47,423 nucleotides of DNA, taken from the NCBI GenBank assembly GCA_020720385.1, contig DYOR01000009.1, forward strand, positions 1 to 47,423. The letters run 5' to 3'. The translations under genes were made by a program, and so were the position numbers. Below the pieces are notes generated by a model. That model was not told the DNA's origin, made no database searches, and saw only the letters and a list, made by a program, of their open reading frames with translations. This DNA is from Rubrivivax sp. (lineage in GTDB: Bacteria > Pseudomonadota > Gammaproteobacteria > Burkholderiales > Burkholderiaceae_C). Below are positions 20,872 to 28,895 of this stretch, one piece after another. Positions within the stretch are counted from its first letter, which is position 1. Every line of letters begins with the position of its first letter.

Positions 20872-22170
20872 CTAATGACTCCCGTGCCCGGGGGCACGCG
20901 CGCCCTGGCGCAGGAACAGGCGCGTCACCGTCTCGGCGAGCTTGGCGCGCTCCTCGCCTTCGGCGGCGTGCAGCTCGGCCAGCGTACCGTGGAGCATCTT
21001 GTTGGTCAGGCCGCGCGCCAGTGCCTCGATCACGTCGTCGGCGGCCTCGCCGCGAGCCAGCGCCTTGCGCGCCCGCGCCAGTTCGGCGCCACTCCAGTCC
21101 TCGGCCTGGCGCCCCAGCGCCTGGATCAGCGGCACCGCGGCGCGCTGGTCGAGCCAGTGCGAGAAGCTCTGTACGCCTGCGTCGATGATCGCCTCGGCCT
21201 GCTGCACCGCGGCCTGGCGCTTCTCGCCGGCGGTCTGCACCAGGGCCGAGAGATCGTCCACCGTGTACAGATAGACGTCGGCGAGCTGCGCGACCTCGGG
21301 CTCGATGTCGCGCGGCACGGCCAGGTCGACCATGAACATGGGGCGCCGCCGGCGCGCCCTGAGCGCACGCTCCACGGCGCCCAGGCCGATGATCGGCAGC
21401 GTGCTCGCGGTGCACGAGATGATGGCGTCGAAATCCTGCAACCGCGAGGGCAGGTCCGACAGCCGGATGGCTTCGCCGCCGAAGCGCGAGGCGAGCCGCT
21501 CGCCGCGTTCGAGCGTGCGGTTGGCCAGCGCGATGCCCTTGGGGGCGCGCGCCTCGAAGTGCGTGGCCACGAGTTCGATCATCTCGCCCGCGCCAACGAA
21601 GAGCACCTTGATCTGGTGCAGGTCCTCGAAGATCTGCGCCGCCAGGCGCACCGCGGCGGCGGCCATGCTGATCGAGTGCGCGCCGATCTCGGTGCAGGTG
21701 CGCACCTCCTTGGCGACGGCGAAGGAACGCTGGAAGAGCTGGTGCAGGGTCGTGCCCAGCGTCCCGGCTTCCTCGGCCATGCGCACGGCCTGCTTCATCT
21801 GCCCCAGGATCTGCGGCTCGCCCAGCACCATCGAGTCCAGCCCGGCGGCGACGCGAAATGCATGCCGTGCTGCGGCGCGGTCTTCCATGAGGTAGCTGTG
21901 GGACTGCAGCTGCGCGCCGCTGATGCCGCCTTGCTCGGCGAGCCAGTCCAGGGTCGAGCGCACCAGTGCCGACGCCGCTGCCGCCGGAGCGGCCACGTAG
22001 AGCTCGGTGCGGTTGCAGGTGGAGACCAGCGCCGCCTCGGGCAGGCAGAGCTCGAAGCGGCCGCGCAGGCCGTGCAGCGCCGGCGCCATCTGCTCCGGTG
22101 AAAACGCCAGCCGCCCGCGCAGGTCCAGCGGCGCGGTGGTGTGATTGAGCCCGAGGGCGAAGACGCTCAC
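20872..22170 (-). CDS. hemA: Glutamyl-tRNA reductase
   Basis: HemA reduces glutamyl-tRNA to glutamate-1-semialdehyde, the committed step of the C5 haem pathway. The 432-residue protein starts VSVFALGLNHTTAPLDLRG and has the catalytic Cys52 in STCNRTELY. The NADPH domain carries GAGEMIELVA near residue 185, and a C-terminal dimerisation helix follows. The start is GTG at 22170; an earlier in-frame codon at 22230 overlaps the divergent gene and is not conserved. An alphaproteobacteria-type ALA synthase was not seen in the window. Confidence 0.97.
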   Translation of the reverse strand: MSVFALGLNHTTAPLDLRGRLAFSPEQMAPALHGLRGRFELCLPEAALVSTCNRTELYVAAPAAAASALVRSTLDWLAEQGGISGAQLQSHSYLMEDRAAARHAFRVAAGLDSMVLGEPQILGQMKQAVRMAEEAGTLGTTLHQLFQRSFAVAKEVRTCTEIGAHSISMAAAAVRLAAQIFEDLHQIKVLFVGAGEMIELVATHFEARAPKGIALANRTLERGERLASRFGGEAIRLSDLPSRLQDFDAIISCTASTLPIIGLGAVERALRARRRRPMFMVDLAVPRDIEPEVAQLADVYLYTVDDLSALVQTAGEKRQAAVQQAEAIIDAGVQSFSHWLDQRAAVPLIQALGRQAEDWSGAELARARKALARGEAADDVIEALARGLTNKMLHGTLAELHAAEGEERAKLAETVTRLFLRQGARAPGHGSH

Positions 22171-22203
22171 GGCAGAATTGTAGTTTTCGGGAAACTCGGA
22201 ACG

Positions 22204-22485
22204 ATGGGACCGTTGGATCTCTGGTGGCACCTGGCCAACCTCTTGCTCCCCGCTTGCGCGCTCGGCGCACTCTCGGCCGGCCTGGCCAAGCTGCTGTGGC
22301 GGCGCGAGCTGGCCGCCGTGGATTGGCGCCGCCTGGCCGCGCCGGCGTGCGCGGCCAGCGCGGCGGTGGTCCTGGCCGGCCTGGTGGCCTTCGGCCGCGA
22401 TGGCCGGATGGCCACGTATGCGGCGATGGTGCTGGCCTGTGCCGTCACGCTGTGGTGGCGGGGGTTCGGGCCGGGTCGACGCTGA
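22204..22485 (+). CDS. Small predicted membrane protein, divergent from hemA
   Basis: This 93-residue protein has three hydrophobic segments (about 7-25, 40-62 and 68-84). Between them are Arg-rich loops ([12 protein letters not shown]), which suggests an inner-membrane protein with cytosolic charged loops. No family is recognised with confidence; similar short proteins sit beside hemA in related bacteria as far as can be recalled. It is divergent from hemA (33-base gap) and its last 41 bases overlap the end of miaB on the opposite strand. Codon bias matches its neighbours. Confidence 0.6.
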   Translation: MGPLDLWWHLANLLLPACALGALSAGLAKLLWRRELAAVDWRRLAAPACAASAAVVLAGLVAFGRDGRMATYAAMVLACAVTLWWRGFGPGRR

Positions 22486-23842
22486 GCGGCCGCGCCGCAG
22501 CCGTGGCGCCGCGCAGCGAATGCGGCAGGGCCTCGGTGATGGTGACGTCGATCATGCGGCCGGTCAGGTGCGGGGCATCCGCGCCGCCGTCGAAGTTGAC
22601 GATGCGATTGCATTCGGTGCGGCCCATCAGCTCGCGCGCGTTCTTGCGCGAGGGACCCTCGACGAGGATGCGCTGCACCGTGCCCACGCGCGCAGCGCTG
22701 ATGCGGCGCACATGGGTCTCGACGAGGGATTGCAGCTGCTGCAGGCGCTCGAGCTTGCGCGCCGGCGCCGTGTCGTCGGCCAGCGCGGCCGCGGGCGTGC
22801 CCGGCCGCTTGCTGTAGACGAAGCTGAAGCTGGCGTCGAAGCCGATCTCGTCGATGAGCTGCAGCGTCCTGCCGAAGTCGTCCTCGGCCTCGCCGGGGAA
22901 GCCGACGATGAAGTCGCTGGACAGGCTGATGTCGGGCCGCACGGCGCGCAGCTTGCGGATCGTGCTCTTGTATTCCATGGCCGTGTAGCCGCGCTTCATC
23001 GCCGCGAGGATGCGGTCGCTGCCGTGCTGCACCGGCAGGTGCAAGTGGCTCACGAGCTGGGGCACGCGGGCGTAGACGTCGACCAGGCGCTGCGTGAACT
23101 CGTTCGGGTGGCTCGTTGTGTAGCGGATGCGTTCGATCCCGGTCAGCGTGCCCACCGCCTCGATGAGCAACGCAAGGTCGGCGATCTCGACCGTCTCACC
23201 CATGCGCCCGCGGTAGGCGTTGACGTTCTGCCCGAGCAGCGTCACCTCCTTCACGCCCTGCGCCGCCAGCCCCGCCACCTCGGCGAGCACGTCGTCGAAG
23301 GGCCGGCTCACCTCTTCGCCGCGCGTGTAGGGCACGACGCAGTACGAGCAGTACTTGGAGCAGCCTTCCATGATCGAGACGAAGGCGCTGGCTCCCTGCA
23401 CGCGTGCCGGCGGCAGGTGGTCGAACTTCTCGATCTCGGGAAAGCTGATGTCGATCTGCGCGCGCCGCTGCGCCGTGCGTGCGGCGATCATCTGCGGCAG
23501 GCGGTGCAGCGTCTGCGGGCCGAACACGAGGTCGACGAAGGGGGCGCGCTCGATGATCGCCGCGCCCTCCTGGCTGGCCACGCAGCCGCCCACGCCGATG
23601 AGCACGCCCTTCTTCGCCAGGTGCCTGACACGCCCGAGGTCGGAGAAGACCTTCTCCTGTGCCTTCTCGCGCACCGAGCAGGTGTTGAAGAGCACCAGGT
23701 CGGCCTGCTCGACATCGTCCGTGGCTTCATAGCCCTCGGCGGCGCGCAGCACATCGAGCATCTTGTCCGAGTCGTAGTCGTTCATCTGGCACCCGAAGGT
23801 GCGGATGAAGACCTTTTTTGACGCCGGAGCGCTGGCGCTCAC
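22445..23842 (-). CDS. miaB: tRNA-2-methylthio-N6-dimethylallyladenosine synthase MiaB
   Basis: MiaB adds the methylthio group to A37 of tRNAs reading UNN codons. The 465-residue radical-SAM enzyme has three N-terminal cluster cysteines (Cys18, Cys55, Cys87) and the radical-SAM motif CSKYCSYC (Cys161, Cys165, Cys168). A C-terminal TRAM domain follows (about 395-450). The last 20 or so residues are Ala/Pro-rich and not part of it. The start is GTG at 23842 in a GTGA overlap with the upstream secreted-protein gene. Confidence 0.97.
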   Translation of the reverse strand: MSASAPASKKVFIRTFGCQMNDYDSDKMLDVLRAAEGYEATDDVEQADLVLFNTCSVREKAQEKVFSDLGRVRHLAKKGVLIGVGGCVASQEGAAIIERAPFVDLVFGPQTLHRLPQMIAARTAQRRAQIDISFPEIEKFDHLPPARVQGASAFVSIMEGCSKYCSYCVVPYTRGEEVSRPFDDVLAEVAGLAAQGVKEVTLLGQNVNAYRGRMGETVEIADLALLIEAVGTLTGIERIRYTTSHPNEFTQRLVDVYARVPQLVSHLHLPVQHGSDRILAAMKRGYTAMEYKSTIRKLRAVRPDISLSSDFIVGFPGEAEDDFGRTLQLIDEIGFDASFSFVYSKRPGTPAAALADDTAPARKLERLQQLQSLVETHVRRISAARVGTVQRILVEGPSRKNARELMGRTECNRIVNFDGGADAPHLTGRMIDVTITEALPHSLRGATAAARPLSVDPARTPATTA

Positions 23843-24228
23843 TGCGGGCTCCAGGTCTGGGCCGCGGCGTCGAAGCGCCAGGTGGCGGCCTGCGCGGGCG
23901 TGGTCGGCCAGGGGCGCTTGCTGAGTTCCTGCGGCGTGAGCACCCAGACGTCGAGCAGCAGGCCGTAGATGTCGAGCGTGTAGTTCACCGCCAGGCGCTG
24001 CTTGACCAGCGCGCCGGAGACCTGCAGCAGGTTGTTCGCGCCGCGGATGCGGGCGCCGGGCGCCAGGCGCGCGGCTTGGCCGTTGAGCAGCAACTCGGGC
24101 GGCTGGGTGACGACGATCTCGCCGCGCAGGGCAGTGGCGGGGAAGCGGCGCGGCGCCTGAGCCTGGGCCGGCAGCGTGCACGCGAAGAGGAGGGCGGCCA
24201 GGGCAACACAGCGAATCATGGTGTGCAT
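23839..24228 (-). CDS. Conserved secreted protein of unknown function, coupled to miaB
   Basis: This 129-residue protein has a clear signal peptide ([25 protein letters not shown]; hydrophobic core about 8-20, likely cut after AQA). The mature part is about 104 residues with [17 protein letters not shown] and [11 protein letters not shown], then WVLTPQEL and a Trp-rich end. No catalytic motif is visible and no family name is recognised. Its stop overlaps the miaB start (GTGA), so translation is likely coupled, although a periplasmic protein and a cytosolic tRNA enzyme have no obvious shared role. An alternative start lies 9 bases further in. Confidence 0.75.
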   Translation of the reverse strand: MHTMIRCVALAALLFACTLPAQAQAPRRFPATALRGEIVVTQPPELLLNGQAARLAPGARIRGANNLLQVSGALVKQRLAVNYTLDIYGLLLDVWVLTPQELSKRPWPTTPAQAATWRFDAAAQTWSPQ

Positions 24229-24242
24229 CCAGGGGCTGTGAA

Positions 24243-24273
24243 ACGAAAAGGCCCGTGGCGAAAACCACGGGCC
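24243..24273 (-). terminator. Rho-independent terminator after tRNA-Met
   Basis: On the minus strand a 9-base perfect stem (GGCCCGTGG / CCACGGGCC, 24250-24273) with a 6-base loop is followed by CTTTTCGTTTC. It lies six bases past the tRNA 3' end, and separates the tRNA from the secreted-protein gene. Confidence 0.85.
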
Positions 24274-24279
24274 GGGGAC

Positions 24280-24356
24280 TGGTGGCGCTTCAGGGATTTG
24301 AACCCCGGACCTGCGGATTATGATTCCGTCGCTCTAACCAGCTGAGCTAAAGCGCC
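24280..24356 (-). tRNA. tRNA-Met (anticodon CAT)
   Basis: The minus strand gives a cloverleaf with acceptor GGCGCTT / AAGCGCC, D-arm GCTCAGCTGGTTAGAGC and anticodon loop ATCATAA (anticodon CAT). The T-arm contains TTCAAAT, and discriminator A and CCA are encoded. The first pair of the anticodon stem is an A-C mismatch. The acceptor starts G-G paired to C-C, which argues against initiator tRNA. A tRNA-Ile with a modified CAT anticodon cannot be excluded by anticodon alone, but the body resembles elongator Met. Confidence 0.9.
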
Positions 24357-24418
24357 TGAGCCAAAGATTATAGCGAGCCCACCGGGCTTGCCGGCACCCT
24401 CGGGCCGGACCCCACACG

Positions 24419-25483
24419 ATGTTCAGTTTCTTCAAGAAGAAGGCGCCAGCGGCCGCGCCCGTGCCTGCCCCTGCTTCCGCGGACCGGGGCCCTGGCGTGC
24501 CCTCGGCCCCACCGATGCCCGAGCAGGAGGCTTCGCCTTCGACGACCCCGGCGCCCGGGCGCGGCGGCTGGTTCAAGCGCCTCGCCCAGGGCCTGCGCAA
24601 CACCGGGGCGGGCATGGCGCAGGTGTTCACCGGCACGCGCATCGACGATGCGCTGTACGACGAGCTGGAGTCGGCGCTGCTCATGGCCGACACCGGCGTG
24701 GCGGCCAGCGCCTTCTTGCTCGACGACCTGAAGCGCCGCGTGAAGGAGGCCAAGGCCACCGAACCCGCGGCGGTGAAGGCCTTGCTCGCCGACGCCCTCA
24801 CGGCGCTGTTGCAGCCGCTGCAGCGGCCGCTGGTCATCGGCCAGGCGAGCCCCACGGTGATCATGGTCACGGGCGTGAACGGGGCGGGCAAGACCACCAG
24901 CATCGGCAAGCTCACGCGTCACCTGGCCGCGTCCGATCGCAAGGTGCTGCTGGCCGCCGCGGATACCTTCCGCGCGGCGGCGCGCGAACAGCTGGCGGTG
25001 TGGGCCGATCGCAATCGGGTGGAGGTGGTGAGCCAGGAAGGCGGCGACCCGGCCGCGGTGACCTTCGACGCCGTCACGGCGGGCCGTGCCCGCGGCTGCG
25101 ACGTGGTCATCGCCGACACCGCCGGGCGCCTGCCGACGCAGGTGCACCTGATGGAAGAACTGAAGAAGATCCGCCGCGTCATCGGCAAGGCGCAGGAAGG
25201 GGCGCCGCACGAGGTGCTGCTGGTGGTGGACGGCAACACCGGGCAGAACGCGCTGGCCCAGGTGAAAGCCTTCGACGCGGCGCTCGGCCTCACCGGGCTC
25301 ATCGTCACCAAGCTCGATGGCACGGCCAAGGGCGGCGTGCTCGCGGCCATTGCGCGCTGGGGGGCCGAGCGCAGCGCCGAGCAGGGCGGCACGGTGCCGG
25401 TGTACTTCATCGGCATCGGGGAAAAGCTCGAGGATCTGCAGCCGTTCAACGCGCGCGAGTTCGCGCACGCCCTGCTCGATTGA
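24419..25483 (+). CDS. ftsY: Signal recognition particle receptor FtsY
   Basis: FtsY docks SRP-ribosome complexes at the membrane. The 354-residue protein has a short, Ala/Pro-rich N-terminal region with a basic start (MFSFFKKK), then the N domain and the G domain. The G domain shows G1 GVNGAGKTTSIGK (about 150), DTAGRL (G3) and TKLDGTAKGG (G4/G5). The long acidic A domain of E. coli FtsY is mostly absent, so membrane targeting probably rests on the N-terminal basic stretch. The partner gene ffh is 0.9 kb away on the other strand. Confidence 0.97.
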   Translation: MFSFFKKKAPAAAPVPAPASADRGPGVPSAPPMPEQEASPSTTPAPGRGGWFKRLAQGLRNTGAGMAQVFTGTRIDDALYDELESALLMADTGVAASAFLLDDLKRRVKEAKATEPAAVKALLADALTALLQPLQRPLVIGQASPTVIMVTGVNGAGKTTSIGKLTRHLAASDRKVLLAAADTFRAAAREQLAVWADRNRVEVVSQEGGDPAAVTFDAVTAGRARGCDVVIADTAGRLPTQVHLMEELKKIRRVIGKAQEGAPHEVLLVVDGNTGQNALAQVKAFDAALGLTGLIVTKLDGTAKGGVLAAIARWGAERSAEQGGTVPVYFIGIGEKLEDLQPFNAREFAHALLD

Positions 25484-25500
25484 CAGCCTCCCCGGGGCGC

Positions 25501-26202
25501 TCAGCGGCCGGCGCCGGCGGCTTCGAGCTCCTCGAAGAAGGCGGAAGGCACGGGTTCGTTGGCCGCGTCCATGGAGGCCTCGAGCGCCGCGCGGTCGCCG
25601 TCGCTGAGGACTTCGGCGATGTCGGCCACGGGGATGAGCGGCATGGGCCGCGAGACACTCACCGGCTTGGCGGCGCTGGGCGGCGCGATCAGCGGGGCCA
25701 GGGTGCGGCGCAGGTCGGACGCGCTGGGCAGTTCACCCTCGCGCCAGGTGAAGACGTGGATGCCGGCGGCGCGCAGCACGCGGGCCATGCGCTCGTGGCG
25801 TCGGCGCACGCGCTCGCTCTCCTGGGTGCTGCGGATGTCGATCACCGCCAGCACCTTCGAGCCGGAGTCGCACAGCAGCAGGTCGGCATTGAGCGAGCCC
25901 ACGCGCTGCAGCCAGTCGCTGTACGAGTGGCGCGAGGGCACGCGCAGGAAGCGCGACAAGGGCACCTGCGCAAGCACGAGGAACCCGGGCATCGAACGGC
26001 GCAGCAGGTCGTAGGCCTGGCGCTCGTTGATGGTGAGGATGCGCGAGGCCTCGGGCGGCCAGGCGGCCACCGTGTCGAGCGCCTGCCGGGCCGAATTGCG
26101 ACGCTCCTTGACGCGCTGGCGGACGCGCAGCGCGAACAGCGTGAGCAGCAGCAGCAGCGTGGCTGGCAGGGCGAGCGAAGCGATCGACGGCAGGAGTTCC
26201 AT
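25501..26202 (-). CDS. DUF2726-domain membrane-anchored protein
   Basis: This 233-residue protein starts with one membrane helix (about 8-25, LALPATLLLLLTLFAL), followed by a basic patch (RVRQRVKERR). A DUF2726-like domain of about 120 residues follows: ILTINERQAYDLLRRSMPG, the nuclease-like core VLAVIDIRS, then VLRAAGIHVFTW. The Asp in LAVIDI and the fold hint at the restriction-endonuclease-like superfamily, but activity is not shown. The ATG at 26202 was preferred over an upstream TTG at 26265, which adds a basic extension. It is convergent with ftsY; ffh follows on the same strand upstream. Function unknown. Confidence 0.75.
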   Translation of the reverse strand: MELLPSIASLALPATLLLLLTLFALRVRQRVKERRNSARQALDTVAAWPPEASRILTINERQAYDLLRRSMPGFLVLAQVPLSRFLRVPSRHSYSDWLQRVGSLNADLLLCDSGSKVLAVIDIRSTQESERVRRRHERMARVLRAAGIHVFTWREGELPSASDLRRTLAPLIAPPSAAKPVSVSRPMPLIPVADIAEVLSDGDRAALEASMDAANEPVPSAFFEELEAAGAGR

Positions 26203-26366
26203 GGAGTGGCGGGTGCGGCGAGAGGCGCGTACCCGGAAGATCGGCGACCTGGGGCCACCGATCAAGGTCCAAGCGCATAAGAGGTGTATCCGGCGGTTTC
26301 AACCAGCGTGCGCCGCGGGTCGGCGGGCGTCGACGACGGCGCGGTGGCGCGGTGGCGCGGGGCGCT

Positions 26367-27773
26367 TCAGCGCGGCATGCCGGGGAAGCCGCCTCCGCCC
26401 ATGCCGCCCATGCCCCCCATGCGTTTCATCATCTTCATCAGGCCGCCGCCCTTCATCTTCTTCATCATGCCGGCCATCTGCTCGAACTGGTTGAGCAGCC
26501 GGTTGACTTCCTGCACGGGCACCCCGGCACCCAGGGCGATGCGGCGCTTGCGGCTGGCCTTGATGAGTTCGGGCTTGCGCCGCTCCAGCGCGGTCATCGA
26601 GCAGATGATCCCCTCCATGCGCTTGACGTCGCGCTCGGCCTTGTTCATGTCGGCGCCGGCGGCCTTGGCGGTGAGCTGGCTGGGCAGCTTGTCCATCAGG
26701 CTCGAGAGGCCACCCATCTTCTTCATCTGCGTGATCTGGGCGAGGAAGTCGTTGAGGTCGAAGCCGCCGCCGGACTTCATCTTCTCGGCAAACTTCTGCG
26801 CCGCCCCCAGGTCGACGCCCTTTTGCACCTCCTCGACCAGGGCCACGATGTCGCCCATGCCGAGCACGCGGCCGGCGTGGCGTTCGGCGTCGAAGACCTC
26901 CAGGCCGTCGATCTTCTCGGAGATGCCGGCGAACTTGATCGGCACGCCGGTGATCTGGCGCACCGACAGCGCCGCGCCGCCGCGCGCATCGCCGTCGAGC
27001 TTGGTGAGCACCACGCCGGTGAGCGGCAGGGCCTCCTTGAAGGCCTTGGCGGTGTTCACCGCGTCCTGGCCTTGCATGGCATCGACGACGAAGAGCGTCT
27101 CCACCGGGTCGAGCACCGCGTGCAGTTCGCTGATCTCGGCCATCAGCGCTTCGTCGATGCCCAGGCGGCCGGCGGTGTCCACCAGCAGCACGTCGAAGAA
27201 GTGCCGCCTGGCGTGGTCCAGCGCCGCCAGCGCAATCTCGCGCGGCTTGTGCTCGGGCGTCGACGGGAACCACTCCGCGCCGGCCTGCGCCGTCACCGTC
27301 TTGAGCTGCTCGATGGCGGCGGGGCGGTAGACGTCGGCCGACACCGTGAGCACCTTCTTCTTGCGCCTGGTGATCAGGTGGCGCGCCAGCTTGGCCGTGG
27401 TGGTGGTCTTGCCCGCGCCTTGCAGGCCGGCCATGAGGATCACCGCGGGCGGCTGGGCGGCGAGGTTGAGGTCGGCCACGTGCCGCGAAGCGGACCCTGC
27501 CGGTCCCGCGTCGCCCATGGTCGCGGCGAGCTCCTTGTGCACCATGCCCACCAGGGCCTGCCCGGGGTTGAGCGAGCCGACGACCTCCTGGCCCAGCGCA
27601 TGTTCCTTCACCCGGGCGATGAAGTCGCGCACCACGGGCAGGGCCACGTCCGCCTCGAGCAGGGCCATGCGCACTTCGCGCAGCATGTCCTGGACGTTGC
27701 TTTCGGTGATGCGGGCCTGGCCGCGCATCGTCTTGACCAGCCTGGAGAGGCGGTCGGTGAGGGCAGAGGCCAT
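26367..27773 (-). CDS. ffh: Signal recognition particle protein Ffh
   Basis: Ffh binds 4.5S RNA and signal sequences. The 468-residue protein has the N domain (about 1-85), the G domain with GLQGAGKTTTTAKL (about 105), DTAGRLGIDEAL and TKLDGDARGG, and the Met-rich M domain (about 310-440; LSSLMDKLPSQL). It ends in Gly-Met repeats. It is divergent from the ypjD-like gene (49-base gap). The 164 bases before the DUF2726 gene hold no gene that could be supported. Confidence 0.98.
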   Translation of the reverse strand: MASALTDRLSRLVKTMRGQARITESNVQDMLREVRMALLEADVALPVVRDFIARVKEHALGQEVVGSLNPGQALVGMVHKELAATMGDAGPAGSASRHVADLNLAAQPPAVILMAGLQGAGKTTTTAKLARHLITRRKKKVLTVSADVYRPAAIEQLKTVTAQAGAEWFPSTPEHKPREIALAALDHARRHFFDVLLVDTAGRLGIDEALMAEISELHAVLDPVETLFVVDAMQGQDAVNTAKAFKEALPLTGVVLTKLDGDARGGAALSVRQITGVPIKFAGISEKIDGLEVFDAERHAGRVLGMGDIVALVEEVQKGVDLGAAQKFAEKMKSGGGFDLNDFLAQITQMKKMGGLSSLMDKLPSQLTAKAAGADMNKAERDVKRMEGIICSMTALERRKPELIKASRKRRIALGAGVPVQEVNRLLNQFEQMAGMMKKMKGGGLMKMMKRMGGMGGMGGGGFPGMPR

Positions 27774-27822
27774 GGGTTAGCGGGCGAGCACTCGTCGAGC
27801 CCGCGGTCAGTACACTGTCGGC

Positions 27823-28635
27823 ATGATTCTATCGACCACCTCTGTGGCCCTCGCCCCCGGGGGCGGAACGCTGCTGGTGGGTGTGGCCTTGGCGCTGTAC
27901 CTGCTGGCCGGCCTGCCGCTGGCCGTCCTGCGGCGCTTTTCCGTCGCCGCGCTGCTCGCCGCCTGGGTGCTGCACGGGCTGCTGCTGGTGATCGACATCG
28001 GCGGCCTGGGCCAGAGCGAGCCCGGCGCGCGACTGGGTTTCGCACCCGTGCTGTCGATGACGGTGTGGCTGGTGGTGGCCGTCTACATCGTCGAGAGCCG
28101 CCTCGTGCCGCTGCCCTCGGTGCGCCAGTGGCTCGCGCCGGCGGGCCTGCTCGCCGTGCTTGTGTGCGCCGCGTTCCCGGGCGAATTCCGGCCCATCACG
28201 TCGCGCCTGGCGCCGCTGCACTTCGCCCTGGGCGTGGGCGCCTACGGCCTGTTCGGTGCGGCGGTGCTGCACGCCATCATGCTCGACGCCGCCGAGCGCC
28301 GCCTGCGTGCGCGCGGGCCGGGCCCGAACCCGGGCATGCCGCTGCTGCTGCTGGAGAAGCTCACCTTCCGCTTCGTCGAGGCCGGCTTCGCCGTGCTCAC
28401 CGCCACGCTCGCGCTGGGCATCGCCAACACGGTGCACTGGCGCTGGGGCGACCGCAAGGCGGTCTTCTCGCTCATGGCCTGGGCGGTCTTTGCCGCGCTG
28501 CTGGCGGGCCGGCACCTGCGCGGCTGGCGCGGGCGGCAGGCGACGCGCTGGCTCTACGCCGGCGCGGCGCTGCTGCTGCTCGCCTACGTGGGTTCGCGCT
28601 TCGTGCTCGAGGTGATCCTCGGGCGCACGGCGTGA
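27823..28635 (+). CDS. Cytochrome c assembly (CcsA/YpjD-like) membrane protein
   Basis: A 270-residue integral membrane protein with about eight hydrophobic segments and the CcsA-like region around HFALGVGAYGLFGAAVLHAIML. The family includes CcsA/CcmC haem handlers and YpjD, an inner-membrane protein of unclear role found next to ffh in many proteobacteria. The tryptophan-rich haem motif WGxxWxWD of true CcmC is not obvious, so a haem-delivery role is uncertain. It starts the plus-strand run ypjD-PP0621-pilS-pilR-ampD and is followed after 16 bases by the PP0621 gene. Confidence 0.85.
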   Translation: MILSTTSVALAPGGGTLLVGVALALYLLAGLPLAVLRRFSVAALLAAWVLHGLLLVIDIGGLGQSEPGARLGFAPVLSMTVWLVVAVYIVESRLVPLPSVRQWLAPAGLLAVLVCAAFPGEFRPITSRLAPLHFALGVGAYGLFGAAVLHAIMLDAAERRLRARGPGPNPGMPLLLLEKLTFRFVEAGFAVLTATLALGIANTVHWRWGDRKAVFSLMAWAVFAALLAGRHLRGWRGRQATRWLYAGAALLLLAYVGSRFVLEVILGRTA

Positions 28636-28651
28636 GGCGGCGCGCCGGCCC

Positions 28652-28882
28652 ATGAAGTACTTGCTCCTGCTCGTCGTGGTGGGCGTGGCGGTGTGGATCT
28701 TCACCGCGCGCGGCCGCCCCCCGCGCGTGCCGCCGAAGTCGCGGCGGGCGGGCCGCTCCGAGCCCGTGCCCATGCTCGCCTGCGCGCACTGTGGTGTGCA
28801 CCTGCCGCAGACCGAGGCGCTGACGGACGCCGCCGCCCGCCCGTACTGCAGCGAAGCGCATCGCCGCTTGGGGCCGCGCTGA
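28652..28882 (+). CDS. PP0621 family zinc-finger-like membrane protein
   Basis: This 76-residue protein begins with a membrane helix (MKYLLLLVVVGVAVWIFTA), followed by a basic Pro-rich linker. A CAHCG-type cysteine pair near residue 45 and a later Cys (YCSEAHR) suggest a small metal site. It matches the PP0621 family, commonly found between ffh/ypjD and pilS in betaproteobacteria. Role unknown; the position suggests co-transcription with pilSR. Confidence 0.85.
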   Translation: MKYLLLLVVVGVAVWIFTARGRPPRVPPKSRRAGRSEPVPMLACAHCGVHLPQTEALTDAAARPYCSEAHRRLGPR

Positions 28883-28895
28883 GCGCCCTCGGGGA

